In this document: piece after piece, positions 1-14,500 of the stretch
How the letters are laid out: each line of letters begins with the position of its first letter
How positions within the stretch are numbered: the stretch's first letter is position 1
DNA from: Asterias rubens
Taxonomy: Eukaryota; Echinodermata; Asteroidea; Forcipulatida; Asteriidae
DNA length: 64,000 nucleotides
Direction of reading: 5' to 3'
Assembly (NCBI RefSeq): GCF_902459465.1
Contig: NC_047066.1
Location: forward strand, 22,137,047-22,201,046
Position numbers and translations under genes: made by a program
Notes under the pieces: model-generated
What the model saw: the letters and a program-made list of their open reading frames with translations, nothing else
Database searches by the model: none
Told to the model about the DNA's origin: nothing

Positions 1-589
1 TCTGTTTCGATGTTCCGGTTGGTACGCGACCTCATAACAGTATCGAGAGCTTCAATACAATTCAGATAATGGAAAAGTTCAATTCTAACTCAGTCTGAAT
101 GTTTAGCACTTGGCTCATTTCATCAGACAGGGGCAGGGGAAGACTGACTGTACTTAGGGCGTTGTGGTACATACATGATGTCTCCCCTCCACCTTGACCT
201 CTAGTACCCCGGTTTGAACCCAGCCCGGGACACTATGTGGATTAGGTTTCCCTGGGATTGGAATTTTCCTCTAATTTTCCTCCTGCATCTAAAACTGAAT
301 CTTCCTCCCTTGTCTTCTCTCTCTCTATCTCTCCATGATCTATCTATCTATCTACAGTGTACTGTATCTATATCTATGCTGGTACATGTCAATGCCTTTC
401 AGCAACTAAACAGGTTCTTGGCTAGTAGCCTACATTGATTAAGTTTGCTTTTCTGTCTAGACTAAATGAAATGAAGTGAAATGAAAAACACATTGATTTA
501 GCTGAAGAAACATTTCAGCCCTGCATCCAAAGAATACATCTCTTGACTTTTTGAGCATTACATGTTTAACCTTTGATTTTTCCTTCCAG
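1..589. other. Upstream intron or flanking DNA of SEC14L2-like gene
   Basis: No coding segment recognised. A (TCTA)n-like run lies near 338-352. The last bases lead into a good splice acceptor at 584-589, so at least the right part is probably an intron of the SEC14L2-like gene. Confidence 0.5.
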
Positions 590-683
590 AACAGATTCAC
601 TGGTTGAGAAACCAGAACAAGAAGCAGCAATGAATGGAATGACACCCAAACTCTCGGCTGATCACCAACACAAACTACAACAG
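590..683 (+). CDS. SEC14L2: SEC14L2-like exon with start codon (coding 630-683)
   Basis: Acceptor TTCCAG at 584-589 and donor GTACGT at 684. The frame is open back to the acceptor, so a longer N-terminus cannot be strictly excluded. ATG at 630 is preferred because MNGMTPKLSADHQHKL aligns residue for residue in length with the start of vertebrate SEC14L2. A second in-frame ATG lies at 639. Encodes residues 1-18, phase 0 at the end. Confidence 0.85.
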
Positions 684-3600
684 GTACGTTGACAACGCTC
701 TCTCATCAGGCTCCCAGAAAATTAACCAGTGAAACCCACAGCAATTGCTGTGATGCCCTTAGCCCACTCCTTTGTCAAATACATGAAACATCAGTTTGTT
801 GTATTGTGTTTTAAAGGGAATTACTCAAAACAAATATTAACCTAAAAACTAACCTGGTAACAAGCATTGGAGAGCTGTTGATAGTATAACATTGTGGGAA
901 ACGACTCCCTCTGAATTTTTGAGAAACCGGTAATTTTATCACTGAAATATCAAAAGACTTCTAGCTAGAAGTCTTTTATTCCTATCTGAAAGCACACAAA
1001 TTTGTCTAACAAGGGTGTTTTTTCTTTCATCATTTTCTCGCAACTTCAATGACCAATGGAGCCCAAATGTTCACAGGCTTGTTATTTTATGCTTACATGT
1101 ATGATGGGAAACACCAAGTGAGAACACTGGTCTTTGACAATTACCCAACACGTACATGCCTTTAAAGCAGAATTATTGTTATTTTCAAATTCAAGAAATT
1201 AACCTTGTACAAAAAAAGTCCCAGGCTTTCAGATAAAAGAGAAAGCTTGTTGACCTTCTGTTTACAATAACAGTTTGGTATGCCTAAATACATTTTTTTC
1301 GCTGAGGTTTTATCTTAATGTTTTTTGATTTAGGGTATTTTAAGCCTTGAAGCTATTGGCCTTGTTGATACGCCTGTCTAAATGTACATGCCAAAATAAA
1401 AACTGTTTCAATCCCACTTGGCCTTCTCCTACCTCTTCAAATTCATGAAATCTTACCTTGCATAAAAGATGAAATTTTAGGCCTGCAGATAATAAACCAT
1501 TTGACCTTCAATTTCAAGACTTCTTTCCATGTAAAATTTACACTGTATTGTCAATTAATATTGCTATTAAGGTCAATTTTATTTTTGTTCTTAAAGGCAG
1601 TGGACACTATTGGTAATTACTCAAAATAATTATCAGCATAAAACCTCACTTGGTAACGAGTAATGGAGAGAGGTCGATATTATAAAACATTGTGAGAAAC
1701 GGCTCACTCTGAAGTGACGTAGTTTTCGAGAAAGAAGTGATTTTCCACGAATTTGATTTTGAGACCTCAAGTTTAGAACTTGAGGTCTCAAAATCAACCA
1801 TCTAAACGCACACAACTTCGTGTGACAAGGGTGTTTTTTCTTTCATTATTATCTCGCAACTTCGACGACCAATTGAGCTCAAATTTCACAGGTTTGTTAT
1901 TTCATACACCAAGTGAGAAGACTGGTCTTTGACAATTACCAATAGTGTCCAATGTCTTTAAGGAGTTGAGACTGGCTTCAGGATTCGTTCTGGACCTGAT
2001 GAATACGGGTTGTGATAGGTTCTGTGAGAGGCCTTCCTCGTTTTCAAAGTTCATACATTGAAGTTTTATCATTTTCTTTGCAGTTCCGCACTAATTTATC
2101 TGATATTCTGCTGGTGGAACATGATGATCACTACCTACTCAGATTTCTTCGAGGTAAGGTTAAAAAAAATCCACTTGGCTTTTATTGCAAGAACAACAAC
2201 AGTTTTTTTCTGTTGGAGCCCATCTGAAAAAAACCTCTTGACTTAGATGATGGCTTCTCATAATGTAATTTCTTTAAACTAAATAACAAAACTAAAATTA
2301 AAATTAAACTGAATAACTACGTACTGAAGTGTAGATTCGTAACAATAATCTACACTTTCAACAAAAGACTGACGTCACAGAAATAGTTTAAAACAAAATA
2401 ATACTGCTGGCAGAGGCACTACATATCTTCTAAATTGCAGGAAGTGGTTTTAAGATATCCCACGATATTCTAAACAAATCAATATTCCAGAAGTTATAAT
2501 AAACAAGTACTGCTGGCAGGGGCACTACTTAATCTTTTAATTTGACCGGAAGATATCCCACATATTGAGGAAAAATTGCTGTCACATATTGAGGAAAAAT
2601 TGCTGTCTACAGTATTATGTAATCTCTTTTATTGTGAGCTACACTATAGAGTTGAAGGAATAATGTTGTTTTAACGCAGTATATGTACATGTACCTGTAT
2701 CTACATGTATAGGAGTCTGTTCTGGGGTGGATTTCACAAAGGTAGTCCTAACTTAGGACTAGTCCTAGGCAATAATAAGAGATAGGACTGGTCCTAAGTT
2801 AGGACCAGTAACCCATCCTAACTTAGGACTAGTCCTATCTCTTATTGTTGCCTAGGACTAGTCCTAAGTTAGGACTACCTTTGTGAAATCCACCCCTGGT
2901 ACTCTACATTTTTACACAGTGAGAAGTATGTTTGCACAAATGATCTTTCTTTATTAGTGTAAAGGCTACATCAATGTTTCAATATTGATCTTGTAAGTGC
3001 ACAAACTACAACCCCTCCCCTTAATAATATCAAAGTCTTATATAGCACATATCTAACAAACAAGGTACTCAATGCGCTGAGTATACTCCAGAGGAGGTTT
3101 CTGCACAGTATAGAAAGATGATCAAGGCGCTGAGTATGTACATGTATACAATTTTTCAGAAAGATAGGTTATTGCAGTGATGAATTCTGAAACCCAATTA
3201 TTTAGCGCCTTTAAAGGGTTTGCTACGTACGCCACAGCCAGGAACTCCGGGGCAAACCCCTTCTCTTTTCGATAAGTGCACTGGGTTCTTTTACATGCGT
3301 TACACAACACATGGGACCAACGGCTCAATTACGTCCCATGTGAAGGACGAAGCAATGGTTAAGTGTCTTGCTTACGGACACAAGTGTCACGGCTGGGGAT
3401 TCGAACCCACACTATGCTGATCAGAAACATCAGCATGTGCTCTTAACCGCTCTGCCACGACACTTCCAAATATGAAAAATATTAGTCTTTACATGGATCA
3501 AGTAATAAAACTGACTGGGTAAATTTTAATTTAATTTGGGATTGAGCAAAGAAAAATTGACTATTGTAGGATTTGAACCTGTGCTTAACAAGCCAGCACT

Positions 3601-6600
3601 GTTACAACCGAGCCTCTTATTTTTTTTCCCATTAGTTTCATAATTACTTGTGCACACTATCTAAACAAATAAATAATTGAGTCTGTTGGGCAATTTCTCA
3701 GGTTGACAGAAACCCAACAAGTTTGTTTTTCGTCAGCCGAAGGACAATCAAATCAACTGTTACAAAAATTGATCACTTTGCCAACCAGGCAAGCAGTTTT
3801 TAATTAACTCACAGGGCACTGTGTCAACTTAATTTGTCTGTTAGTCATGTTAGTATTTATAGTTAGAGAGGGTAGTTTGGGAGACCAGTCTCCTGACGAT
3901 GACTAGAGCAAGCTAGTCGAAACGTTGAGACCCATTCAAGAACTGACTCTGCGGTAGTACAGTACAGTTAATTACGATCCTATAAGCTAAAGTAGTAGTC
4001 CAAGTCTATTTTCTATACCTAGGTAGTAGTTAAAAAGCAGGACAGTTCTTTTCAGAACTGAGAAGTCTCCCGAACATCCGATAAATCTACTCCGCCGTAG
4101 TAGAATAATGAAAGACAGTTCTCTAAGAACAAACTCTACCTGGCAAGTAGATCCATGGTGTTACCGCAAACCAAATAAATAATAGTGTACTTAAAAGATT
4201 CTTTTACTAATTATTTTAAATGAACTTGATAGAATAACCTGAAGATGTGTTGTTATATCCTGAAGAAATTTTCAGTTGAATTGATTTGAAATATTTAAAT
4301 TCCTTTTTTATTTTATGCTTACAGCTCGGAAGTTTGACCTCAAGAAATCGGAAAAGATGCTCAGAGATGTGAGTATAAATCTTATTTTTTAGACCCTAGT
4401 AGAGTCATTCTGAAATGCTATGGCAAAACAAGTGTAACAGAAACAGTGCTTTTTGGGGTTGAACAAAGAAAAATTGACCAAGAATTGGACTCAAATGAAA
4501 GACCTCCGGATTAACAAGAAATATTGACAACATGTAAGATTGGGATTCGAACCAAAGACCTCCGGATTAACAAGAACAATTTACTAAGAATGGGACTTGA
4601 ACCAAAGACCTCCGGATTAACAAGAAATATTGACAACATGTAAGAGTGGGATTCGAACCAAAGACCTCTGAATTACAAGAAAAATCTACTAAGAGTGGGA
4701 TTCGAACCAAAGACCTCTGGATTAATGTGCCGGCGCTCCACAAACTGAGCTATCTAGCACTATGTTGGCGGTCTCCCTATTTTGTCATTGTCTTTGTTCG
4801 GAGCTGCCTTTCTGTTTTTCATGGGTTTTTTCCCCCCAACAATTCAATTAACATTGTTTTGACCTAATCCTACCTCCATGTTTTGACCAATCGCAAAGTT
4901 AAGGACTGCACTGTGGTAGCTGTAGCCCAATTTTAGTGATGGGTTCTAAAGCAAATTAGGGCCACCAAAACTATTCATGTTTAGACATGGGGCCATCATT
5001 GCTGAAGTGCAATCGGGGTGGGGGGGGGGGTTGGAATACTGTGCTGGGTAGCACAGTGTATTTTGCTCAGCTGGCCCGCCTTGCACCGCCCACTGTGGCT
5101 ACAACGCTGATGGACTGCATCATTAACTGTTTGATCTTTAGTGTGTGCGTTTGTTCTCAGGCTTAAGTGTTTTTTGTTTATATGATTTTATAAGCTTGGT
5201 TGACTAATTATGTCACCTACTGGGTTAAAAATTAATTTCTTATTTTCTGTAGTATAGTATAAAATAGTCAAGGTAGATACATGTAATGTGGAAATATTAA
5301 ATGTTTTTTCAACACCTCAACTTACATAGGCTATTACAATCTTTGGTTTTGTGTGTTTGTGCTCAGGCTCGAATGTTTTTGTTTACATTATTTTATAAGC
5401 TTGGTAGACTTAGTCTTTGGGTTAAAAATTAATTTTGTTATTTTTCTGTAGTATAATTCAGAGCTACCCTGATTCTGCAGACAGTTCCCTGAAATCAAAA
5501 AATCTTTCCATGTTCTGAGGAAAGTTTACAAAATTTTCCTGATTGTGAAAACTTTTTCCCTATTATGTTGGATGTTATTCTAAATATCTCCCTGTTTGAG
5601 ACCAATTAAGAACTCACTCTGTGGTAGTGAAGTTAACATCTTTTCAGAACTGAGAAGTCTCCCGGAAGAAATCCGAAAATCTACTCCGCGATAGTAGAAT
5701 ATTTGTAACAAGACAGTGCTAAGAAGAACAAAATGTATCTGGCAAGTAGACACACACATGGTGTTACTGCAAACCAAATATATCTCCTTGATTATTGTAC
5801 AAAATGCAAATGTTGGCAGCTCTGTTATTTTAAAAAAGACCATCCTTTATTGTCGCTTTCACATGGACCGGAAACGTTGGCCGCCTGCATTTGTTAAATT
5901 CATTACTGACATGTCGCTGACGTAACAGTTGACATTTTCCCAAGCGGGAGAAGGGGGAAAAAAATCAATTCAACGGATCTAGAGTGAGACATTGAGGAGT
6001 GTGATTTATAATAAACAAGACGCAGCGAAGATTCTGCAAAGGTAGACAAGCGTGATAATAAAATAACCTTCCAGTCCGCAGCACTACAGTGTTACATTGT
6101 ATAACTAATTACTATCGGGTTGTGAATTTATCCCCCCCCCCCCCTCCCCTCCAATTTCCCATTAGCTCTCAAGCATGTCAAGGCTAGCCTACTAACCAGA
6201 CGCTATTAGTACATAATTAACACAATTAAAGTTTGTCTAATTTGAAATGAATAGTGCTGTTTTGAGGCCATTGATACAGACATCAAATTAAGGAAAGTAA
6301 TGTAGAGTAGACTCAGTGGTACCTGGCCTTAAATTACTCAAAATAATTGTTAGCAGTAATTCTCCTTGAATTTGATTTTGAAACCTCGGAATTAGATTTT
6401 GAGGTCTCAAAATCAAGCATCTGAAAGCAGACAACTTCGTGTGACAAGGGTGTTTTTCTTTCATAGTTATCTAGCAACTTCGACAACCAATTGAGTTTCA
6501 AGTACTAAGAAATTTACAATTTCCTCATACCTTTTCCATGGAGAAAAATGCCTTGGTTCTCTATTCCCTTTCAAAGTCGAAGCATACAGGTCTGTAAGGG

Positions 6601-9600
6601 TGTCTAATGGTCAATCAATGTCTGTACATGTACAGGTAGTAGTCTCCGGGCTTGAATTTAGGTAGAAATCCTAGATGGCAGGACTTGTAGCTTAGAATCT
6701 TCACTGGGCGAGGATTTTATTTACAAAACCAGAATCAAAATGAAAAGAGACTGGAATAAAATGAGAACACAGTTTTATTATCTAAACTGTTTCATTTGAA
6801 GCAATTTGTGAGTGCACATCAATTGTTGACGGCAATTTGCTAGAAATTATTGAATGAGTAGAACCAAATTGATATATTCTGACAGGTGATCCATTGCCAT
6901 TGATATATTTATATTATTATTACTACATCAATCATAAAGATCCCAATGACGCCACAAACAATGGCAGATATTTTACACGCTGTAATACATAAAATTAATA
7001 ATAATCTTCGGTTTTAATATAGCTCTTTATACACCATGTCTCAAAGCGCTTCCAACATTATTACCCTGATCACTGGGCCATTTCATTCCTTAAACCATCT
7101 CAGCTCCCTGGGGAGTATACAGCCTGTGCCGCCAAATATGTAGCGCACTTAGCTAAATCAACCACAAGAACCATCTCTGCCCTCAAAGGTACCCATTTAC
7201 CCCTGGGTGGAGAGAAGAAATTATAGCAAATTGTCTTGCTCAGGGCCACAAGTGTCAGGACCGGGATTCGAACCGACGCTCTGCTGATCAGAAACACCAG
7301 AGCTTGAGTTGGGTGTTCTTAGTCACGCAGGCAATGAATGCAATTGCCTCCGTGCCCCCTGGTCATTGCCTTGGTGCCCTTGAAATGCTCCCAGTAGAAA
7401 TTTACACTTTCCACATAGTGTGCCCTTTACCAAGGAGAAAATGCCTTGGTGCCCTTGCCCTTTCAAAAACAAAGCATACACAGGCCTGCAATAAAAAGAA
7501 AAAGGAAAAAAAAAATCTGCACAGTTATAAACATACAGGCCTAAGAAAATGTTTATTTGAAGAAAAAAACAATTAAAGAAGATTCATCTAATTTGTCTAA
7601 TAAATTAACGTTTGATTTTGAATATAATTTGTGTTCAATCAAGGTATTACTCAGTAATTTATTGTTATTCAATTGGATAACGTAATTCCAGATTCTTCCC
7701 TTTAATTCACATCCTCGTAATTTGAGCAATATTAGCCTCATTCAGTTATGAAACCTTTCCAGCTGACATTGGTTTTATGTTCCGTTGTGTGTACTTACAA
7801 ATGTACACTGTACTTAAGGGACCCAATAGCCTTGCCTGCCGACGTGTGAATTCAATCGCCTGTGCAAGCTCCAATGGCCGATTGTCCTTTCACGCAGTGG
7901 TAGCTGTTTATGAAAACAATCAATTATTAATAATAGAAAAAAAGCGGGGAAGATCGTTATTATATTTTATGCTTTGGAAGGACTTTTCATATAAATAATG
8001 CAAGGTCTACGGTTGGAATAGTATAAAGGATAATTTAGCGTGTTGTGCTGACCTTATTATACCATGTGTTTTTACAGCACTTTAAAAAGAATTTTGCTGC
8101 TGTTTTAAGTAGGTGCTGGACACTATTGGTAATTTTACTCAAAACAATTGTTAGCATTTACAAAACCCACTTGGTATCAAGCGATGATTTGGTACAATTT
8201 TAAAGCCGGTACGTTCAAGGGGTGAACAAACTTTTTCTTTTTCAATAAGCCCAATTTTATAGAGCTGCATAAAAAGACAAAAGTGTAAATTATTAATAAA
8301 AACTAAAAAATAAATAAAGCAGAAAACCAGTCACAGGTGATTTGTGATGTTATTCTGGCTGGTACCCCAGCTTCTGGTGAGCAAAATTGTTCCGTGCTTA
8401 GCTACTTTGTGTGCTGTAGTGATTTAGAGCTGGTTAAGCAGAAAATTCACCCTAAGTGTGACATGATATTTTGGCTGGTACGGTAGCTTTATTCCAGTCT
8501 TGCAGGTCCTAAACTTAGTTTTAACTAGCATGAATTAGCATACCACGTTTGTAATTACTCAAAACAAATATTAACTTAAAAACCGACTCGGTAACAAGCA
8601 TTAGAGAGCTGTTGATACACATTTGTAGTATAAAACATTGTGGGAAACAACTCCCTCTGAAGTAACGTTGTTTTTGAGAAAGAGGTAATTTCTTAAAAAC
8701 TTCTAACTATAAGTCTTTTATTCTTATCTGAAAGCACACAAATTCATCCAACAATGGTGTTTTTTCGTTCATCATTTTCTCGTAACTTGGATGACCAATT
8801 GAGCCCAAATTTTCACAGGCTTGTTATTATATGGTTATGATAGTATACACCAAGTTAGAAGACTGGTCTTTGACAATTACCAAATGTGTACCTTCCCTTT
8901 AAGGGAGAAGGCTTCAAAGCTAATCAATGTAAAATTAACAGTCACAAATAAAGAATGCCTAGTACACTAAACCTGCCATTGCTGTAACGATATTTAGCAA
9001 GACCCCCTCCCCCCTTGAAAAAAATAATAAGAAGAAGAAGAAGAAGAAGAAGAAAATGATGACAAACCTTTAGTATGATTATTAACCAACTATTGACCAT
9101 TTCACCTTCCGCCTAGACACTTATGATGTGAGATTGATTCAAAGGATTTGGGAGGGGGAGGTCACTTCGTGAATACTGTCATTATCAAAAAGGGGCTCTA
9201 ATGCAAAATTCATTTTTGGGGTGCACTCATTTTACAATTACGTATACATGTAGTCCTTTAAAAGTCTTAACCTCACTTTAAAACGGTATAAAATGCCACC
9301 GCCACCGAGTACGGTTGCGGCAGGTGGGGCTCACTGAACTCCCGGGCGACCAAGAATACACAAAATTAAAGGGTTTAACTTGGATTAATGTTCTTTGTTT
9401 GTTTGACTACATTCCTCTCTTTTTTCTTGTCTTTCTCTTCAGCATTTTGAGTTTCGGAAACGTTGGGATGTTGAATACCTCGCTAACCAATGGACCCCAC
9501 CAGAGGTAAGAATAAGTACCCCAGATCTACACAAGGTATCAAAACCGTAAAAGATATAGCTCCCTAGAGTTTCAGAAGATTTCTTCTCTAAATCCAAAGA

Positions 9601-11528
9601 AGACCACTGTTTCATTTTAAAAATAAAACTTTACACTTTTGCACAATCACAGTTCCTCATTACATGTGGTATTTCTACCCTGACAAATCTTCAAATCCTA
9701 CAGCTGCCAAAAAACCAACCAGCAAAAATTAGAGAATTAAACATAGTGTCATAAACCATGACTCGTTGTTGATTCAGAACTTAATTCAACCAGTAACAGG
9801 AAGCAATGAAACCAGGTACCATTAAAAAGTTTAAATCCATAAACTCAAGGATTGAGTGTGTTATGTTTTTAATATTAATAGTGTGAACTTTCTAATATTG
9901 CGGAAATAAATCTTTCAACCATGAACTTCAGAATGTGCTGGTACGGTGTAGGTGGAAGCAGTTTGTTCAGATACCAAAGAAAAAGTTTGTTGAACTGGGA
10001 AAGGGCGCCGAGTTTATTACGATTTGAGTTCGGTTCAGATTTTGTCTTTTTTTCCTAATTACGAAACGAATACCAAATGACACAGGCAGTTAGTGGGTAG
10101 CTGGATATGAAGAATTTGCAATGGTTTAGTTGTCTAGCTGGTGCACCACTTCAAATTGGGAAACAAATGCAAGCATTGTATGGTTTCTTTGAAACCAAAC
10201 ATCATTGTCACACAAGGCAATTAACAGGCAACCAGTTCCAGGCTATCGCCAAGAACATAATCCATCCACATTTGAATGTTCATATAATTTTCTTGGGAGT
10301 TGTAAATCAATGTTTGAAAAATGCTTCATGTGCTACCAAAGTGGTCCTGAAGCATGCACTGCAGTTGGTTGTTCTTAGATGACCGACTTTGGTGTATAGA
10401 CCCCTTGCAATACGCGCAGTGTACTCGCATGTGACTATCCTGGGTGTATCAAAACCATATTACAAACAAGCACAAACAAGAGTTGACACCCAAAATTATG
10501 CGCATTGTTCGGAGGCTACGCGTTCTGTATTGTGTAAGAAATCAATAGCTCCCCCTTGCATAGCGCGAAATGCTACAGGTATGCTGAGGTCACGCGCTGA
10601 ACAGCTATTGTCCAATGATCTGCCTCCTTTTTGAGAGTGTGACGTCATATGCAAAGGGTGAAACCTAAATCAATATTAATTAATTTTTTTTTTTTCCATC
10701 CTTATTTTACTTCCTTCAGGTCTTAGATAAGCATTTTGTGGGTGGTTTGTTTGGAGAGGCTCGAGATGGTTCCCCAGTTTGGTTTGATCCTTACGGTCAT
10801 ATCGACACTAAAGGCATCGTCATGTCCGTTACAAGAAATGACTTCTTGAAGTTTAAGATCTTAGCGTGTGAGAGGATACAGAAAGCCCTGAAAGAGCAGT
10901 CTAAGAAGGTATTATAAACACTTTCATAAGTATTAGCCCAGATTCAACAAATATTAACCAGCCCCAGCCTTTACGCTTCCGTCCGTAAGCTAGTCACTTG
11001 ACCATTCCTTCGGATGGGACGTAAAGCCGTTGGTCCCATGTGTTATGTAATGCATGTAAAAGAACCTAGTGCACTTATCAAAAAGAGCAATGGTTCGCCC
11101 CTGTGCTCCTGGCTGTGGCTGCTGAATGGGCCGTGTAAACCCTTATAAGATCACCGAATTCAAACTCTGGTGTTTCTGATCAGCAGAGTGTGGGTTCGAA
11201 TCCCCAGCCATGACACTTGTGTCCTTAAGCAAGACACTTGACCATTTCTTCGTCCTTCAGATGGGACGTAAAGCCGTTGGTCCCATGTGTTGTGTAACGC
11301 ATGTAAAAGAACCCAGTGCACTTATCGAAAAGAGAAGGGGTTTGCCCCGGTGTTCCTGGCTGTGGCTGCTGTATGCGCGGCAGCACCTTTTAAACCATTA
11401 TAAGGTGCCAACTAATTGGGTCTCAAAATTCATCACTGCAATAACCTGAAAATCTTTCTGAAAGTTTGTATATATTCAGCGCATTGAGTACCTTGTTTGG
11501 TAGATACGTGCGCTATATAAGACTTCGA

Positions 11529-11559
<31 letters not shown>

Positions 11560-14500
11560 TTAAGAGGAATAACAACTCCTTTCTTCAGCTCCCCCGAGTT
11601 ATTTTTCACATTTAAATAGTTATCTTCATGTAGCCCCTTCCCAGGAGTCGCTTTTAGCCTTGTTTGGGGCGAACATTCAAACTAAAATGAAATAATTTTT
11701 TTTGAATTGTCTGCAGCATGGACGGAGGATTGAGATGTACACGCTTGTCTTTGACCTCGATAAGGTCAACTTCTCCCATCTGTGGCGACCTTTTGTTAAT
11801 CTCTACAATGAGGTCATCAAAATATGGGAAGCTAATTATCCAGAATCTCTCAAATGTGCTTTCGTGATTAACAGTAAGTTGAATTTCTTATTTTATCTCA
11901 TCTTATCTAATCTCATTTGTAGATAGGGCCGATGATATTCCTGTTTGCAGGTTTCTTGATAGCAAGTTATTGATTTCAATTTGGACTAGAAATGTTCTGT
12001 CACTGGTGCCCTTGAAAAAGCGCAGGAAAATCTTAGCAAAAACAGGTTACCAGCCAACATTCCATAAAGTTTACATTGCTGCCACTGGTGCCCTGCTCAT
12101 ATTTTGCTTAGCAACGAAATTTGTTGATCATTTTTTTCTGCTTAGTATTTTACATGGATTCCTTTTTTAATTCGTCCTCTTTGTTGGGTTATCCTCTTAC
12201 TTTATTGATAATTTTGTTGATCCACAGCTCCTAAGATGTTCACCGTGGGATTCAATTTAATCAAACCATTCCTAAGTGAAGAGACAGCCGCTAAAGCAGT
12301 CATCGTAGACAGTGAGTATACAGAAAATAGTATAGATTTAATAATAATAATAATCGTTTTTTATATAGAACTTTATAGGTTTTTTTTAAACAGCTTATCA
12401 CACCCCTGGGCATTAAAAATGGCCACTTTTATTATTTATATTTACCCCCCTTTAAATATACACAATTCGTTTTCTAGTGGTTGTTTTTTGAAACATACAT
12501 GAAGAATATTAAGTAGGTACTTCAGTACAGTACATGTACATTGTTTAACCAATTTTGAAATGGCACGATAAATGCTAGCCAGGTCATTAAGAAAACAAAT
12601 GAAAGTGATGCCCCCTTAAAAGCAATGTTACATAAAAAAAAAAACTGAACCTTTCTAGTTTTTCTCACTCAAGACCAGTCCAAACAAGACTGTTCCCAAT
12701 TAGATTGGCAAATTTGATTCACGGTGAATGATCCAATTAGGTTGTTTGATCTGATGGTAGATATAGAAAGGTTGCAGTGCAGTTCATTTGGCTATTGGTG
12801 TTGGAGGCATGTGTTGCAGACAGTGCTGTAGCAACCTATGTCGATAGTTCCATATAAATGTCATCTTTACAGGGAATTGGGTTTTGGATTTGAGCTGTGT
12901 CAAGTGTTCTAATTTGTCTACACAGCTTAGTGGTTCACCAGTCAATCATAATAATAATAACGTATATTTATATTATGCAACACCTATACACTCCCTATTA
13001 TAATAAATACCAAAATAAAACCATAGACAAAATTTGGTGTCAGAGGCACGCTTGTAGACTACAGTCGCAAGCTAGTTGATATAAATAGTTCAACATAAAA
13101 TGCCATCTTTACAGAAATTTTTAGTTTTTTCTTTGAGCTGCATCGCACCCTAATTTTTCTACACAGCTAAGTGCTTCGCAGACCAATCATAGTAATACAG
13201 GCATAGTATTCTTTGTACTTAAGATTTCCAATTTTTGTTGTCCTTGGAAAAATTATAAGAATTTCCCTTATACATGTACGTTAAAATTGTCCTACTTTTT
13301 TTTTCAAAGACCAAAAATTATGCCTGATAATAATAATGGATAATACTGCGCATATGAATATACTCACGTATTAATAAATCTTCATTCACAGTGAGTAGGG
13401 ATTCATGGCATAGCCAAAAACTTGATGTACGAAAGATATCAAATCCCCTTTAATGTATTCTCATGCCAGTCTGCATAATCGTACTATGATTAATCCACAC
13501 ATGTGTGTCCATTTGGTTGCTAGGGATGCAAGCTATTAAAGGAGTTGTGATTATTTCAGCAATGCCAATTATCTGATAGCCCTGGGATATTGGTTTAAAA
13601 TTACTTGATTAATGGCAGTAGAATATGGCAGTAGAATGATGCTATGGATTGTGTTGAATATGTACCTATAGTGCAGTGCACTCTGGTCCCCTTTTCATAG
13701 AGATGCTAAAACAGCAATTTGTGCTTAAAAACTTTCTGCTTAGCAAAAATGAGCAGGATAATAGTCATGAATGTTACATATCAAATGGTGTTTTGGCTGG
13801 TTGCCTTAATCTGGTAAGCATGATTTTGTTGTGCTTAGCTATTTTTCGTGCTTTACCAGCTCTATGAGTTTCATAAGCAGCTTAAGCAGAATAACAAATT
13901 GCTTACAAATAATAATAATAATATTAATTGGTTTTATAGCGCTTTATACCCGTGTCTCAAAGTGCTTCCAACATTATTCTGCTGTGCCAAAAAAACGCAG
14001 TATACCCTTCACAAACTGTTTATATAGCGTGGTATTTTGGCTGGTTACTTATTCTGGTAAGCATTATTGTTTGTGCTTAGCTATTTTTTGTGCTTTTAAA
14101 AGCAGCTCTATGAAATTGGGTCCTGTGTCTTCTTATAACTACACCATGTGGAGTAATCATAAATATGCAGTGTGATACCATTGCTACGTGCCGATTCAGA
14201 CCAATTTAATTCAGGTCATTTTCATTATGTCCAGTACCAGCGCTATATCCATTAGTTGCTGGTATGCGTTTAAACATGTACACATCACACCCACTACAAT
14301 GTATGCTTTTAACCTGTGGCATACAGGCGCTTCGTATTAAATAATAATAATATTAAAGTACATGCACAAAAGACACTGGTGCTGAGTTATCAAATTTAGT
14401 GGAAATTGGTTATGAATTTATGAGATGGAGCATTCATAATACAACAGCTTGAAAGGTATTCAAGGTCACGTGCTACATATGCTGCCACAAACAACAAGGC

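Noticed and set aside
10107..10382. 91-codon plus-strand frame in intron 4
   Set aside because: No supporting signals; the adjacent segment is a CpG-rich MITE, and the SEC14L2-like exon 5 acceptor is further downstream.
13831..14175. 114-codon plus-strand frame
   Set aside because: It lies wholly in an interspersed repeat with a nested SINE fragment inside intron 7.
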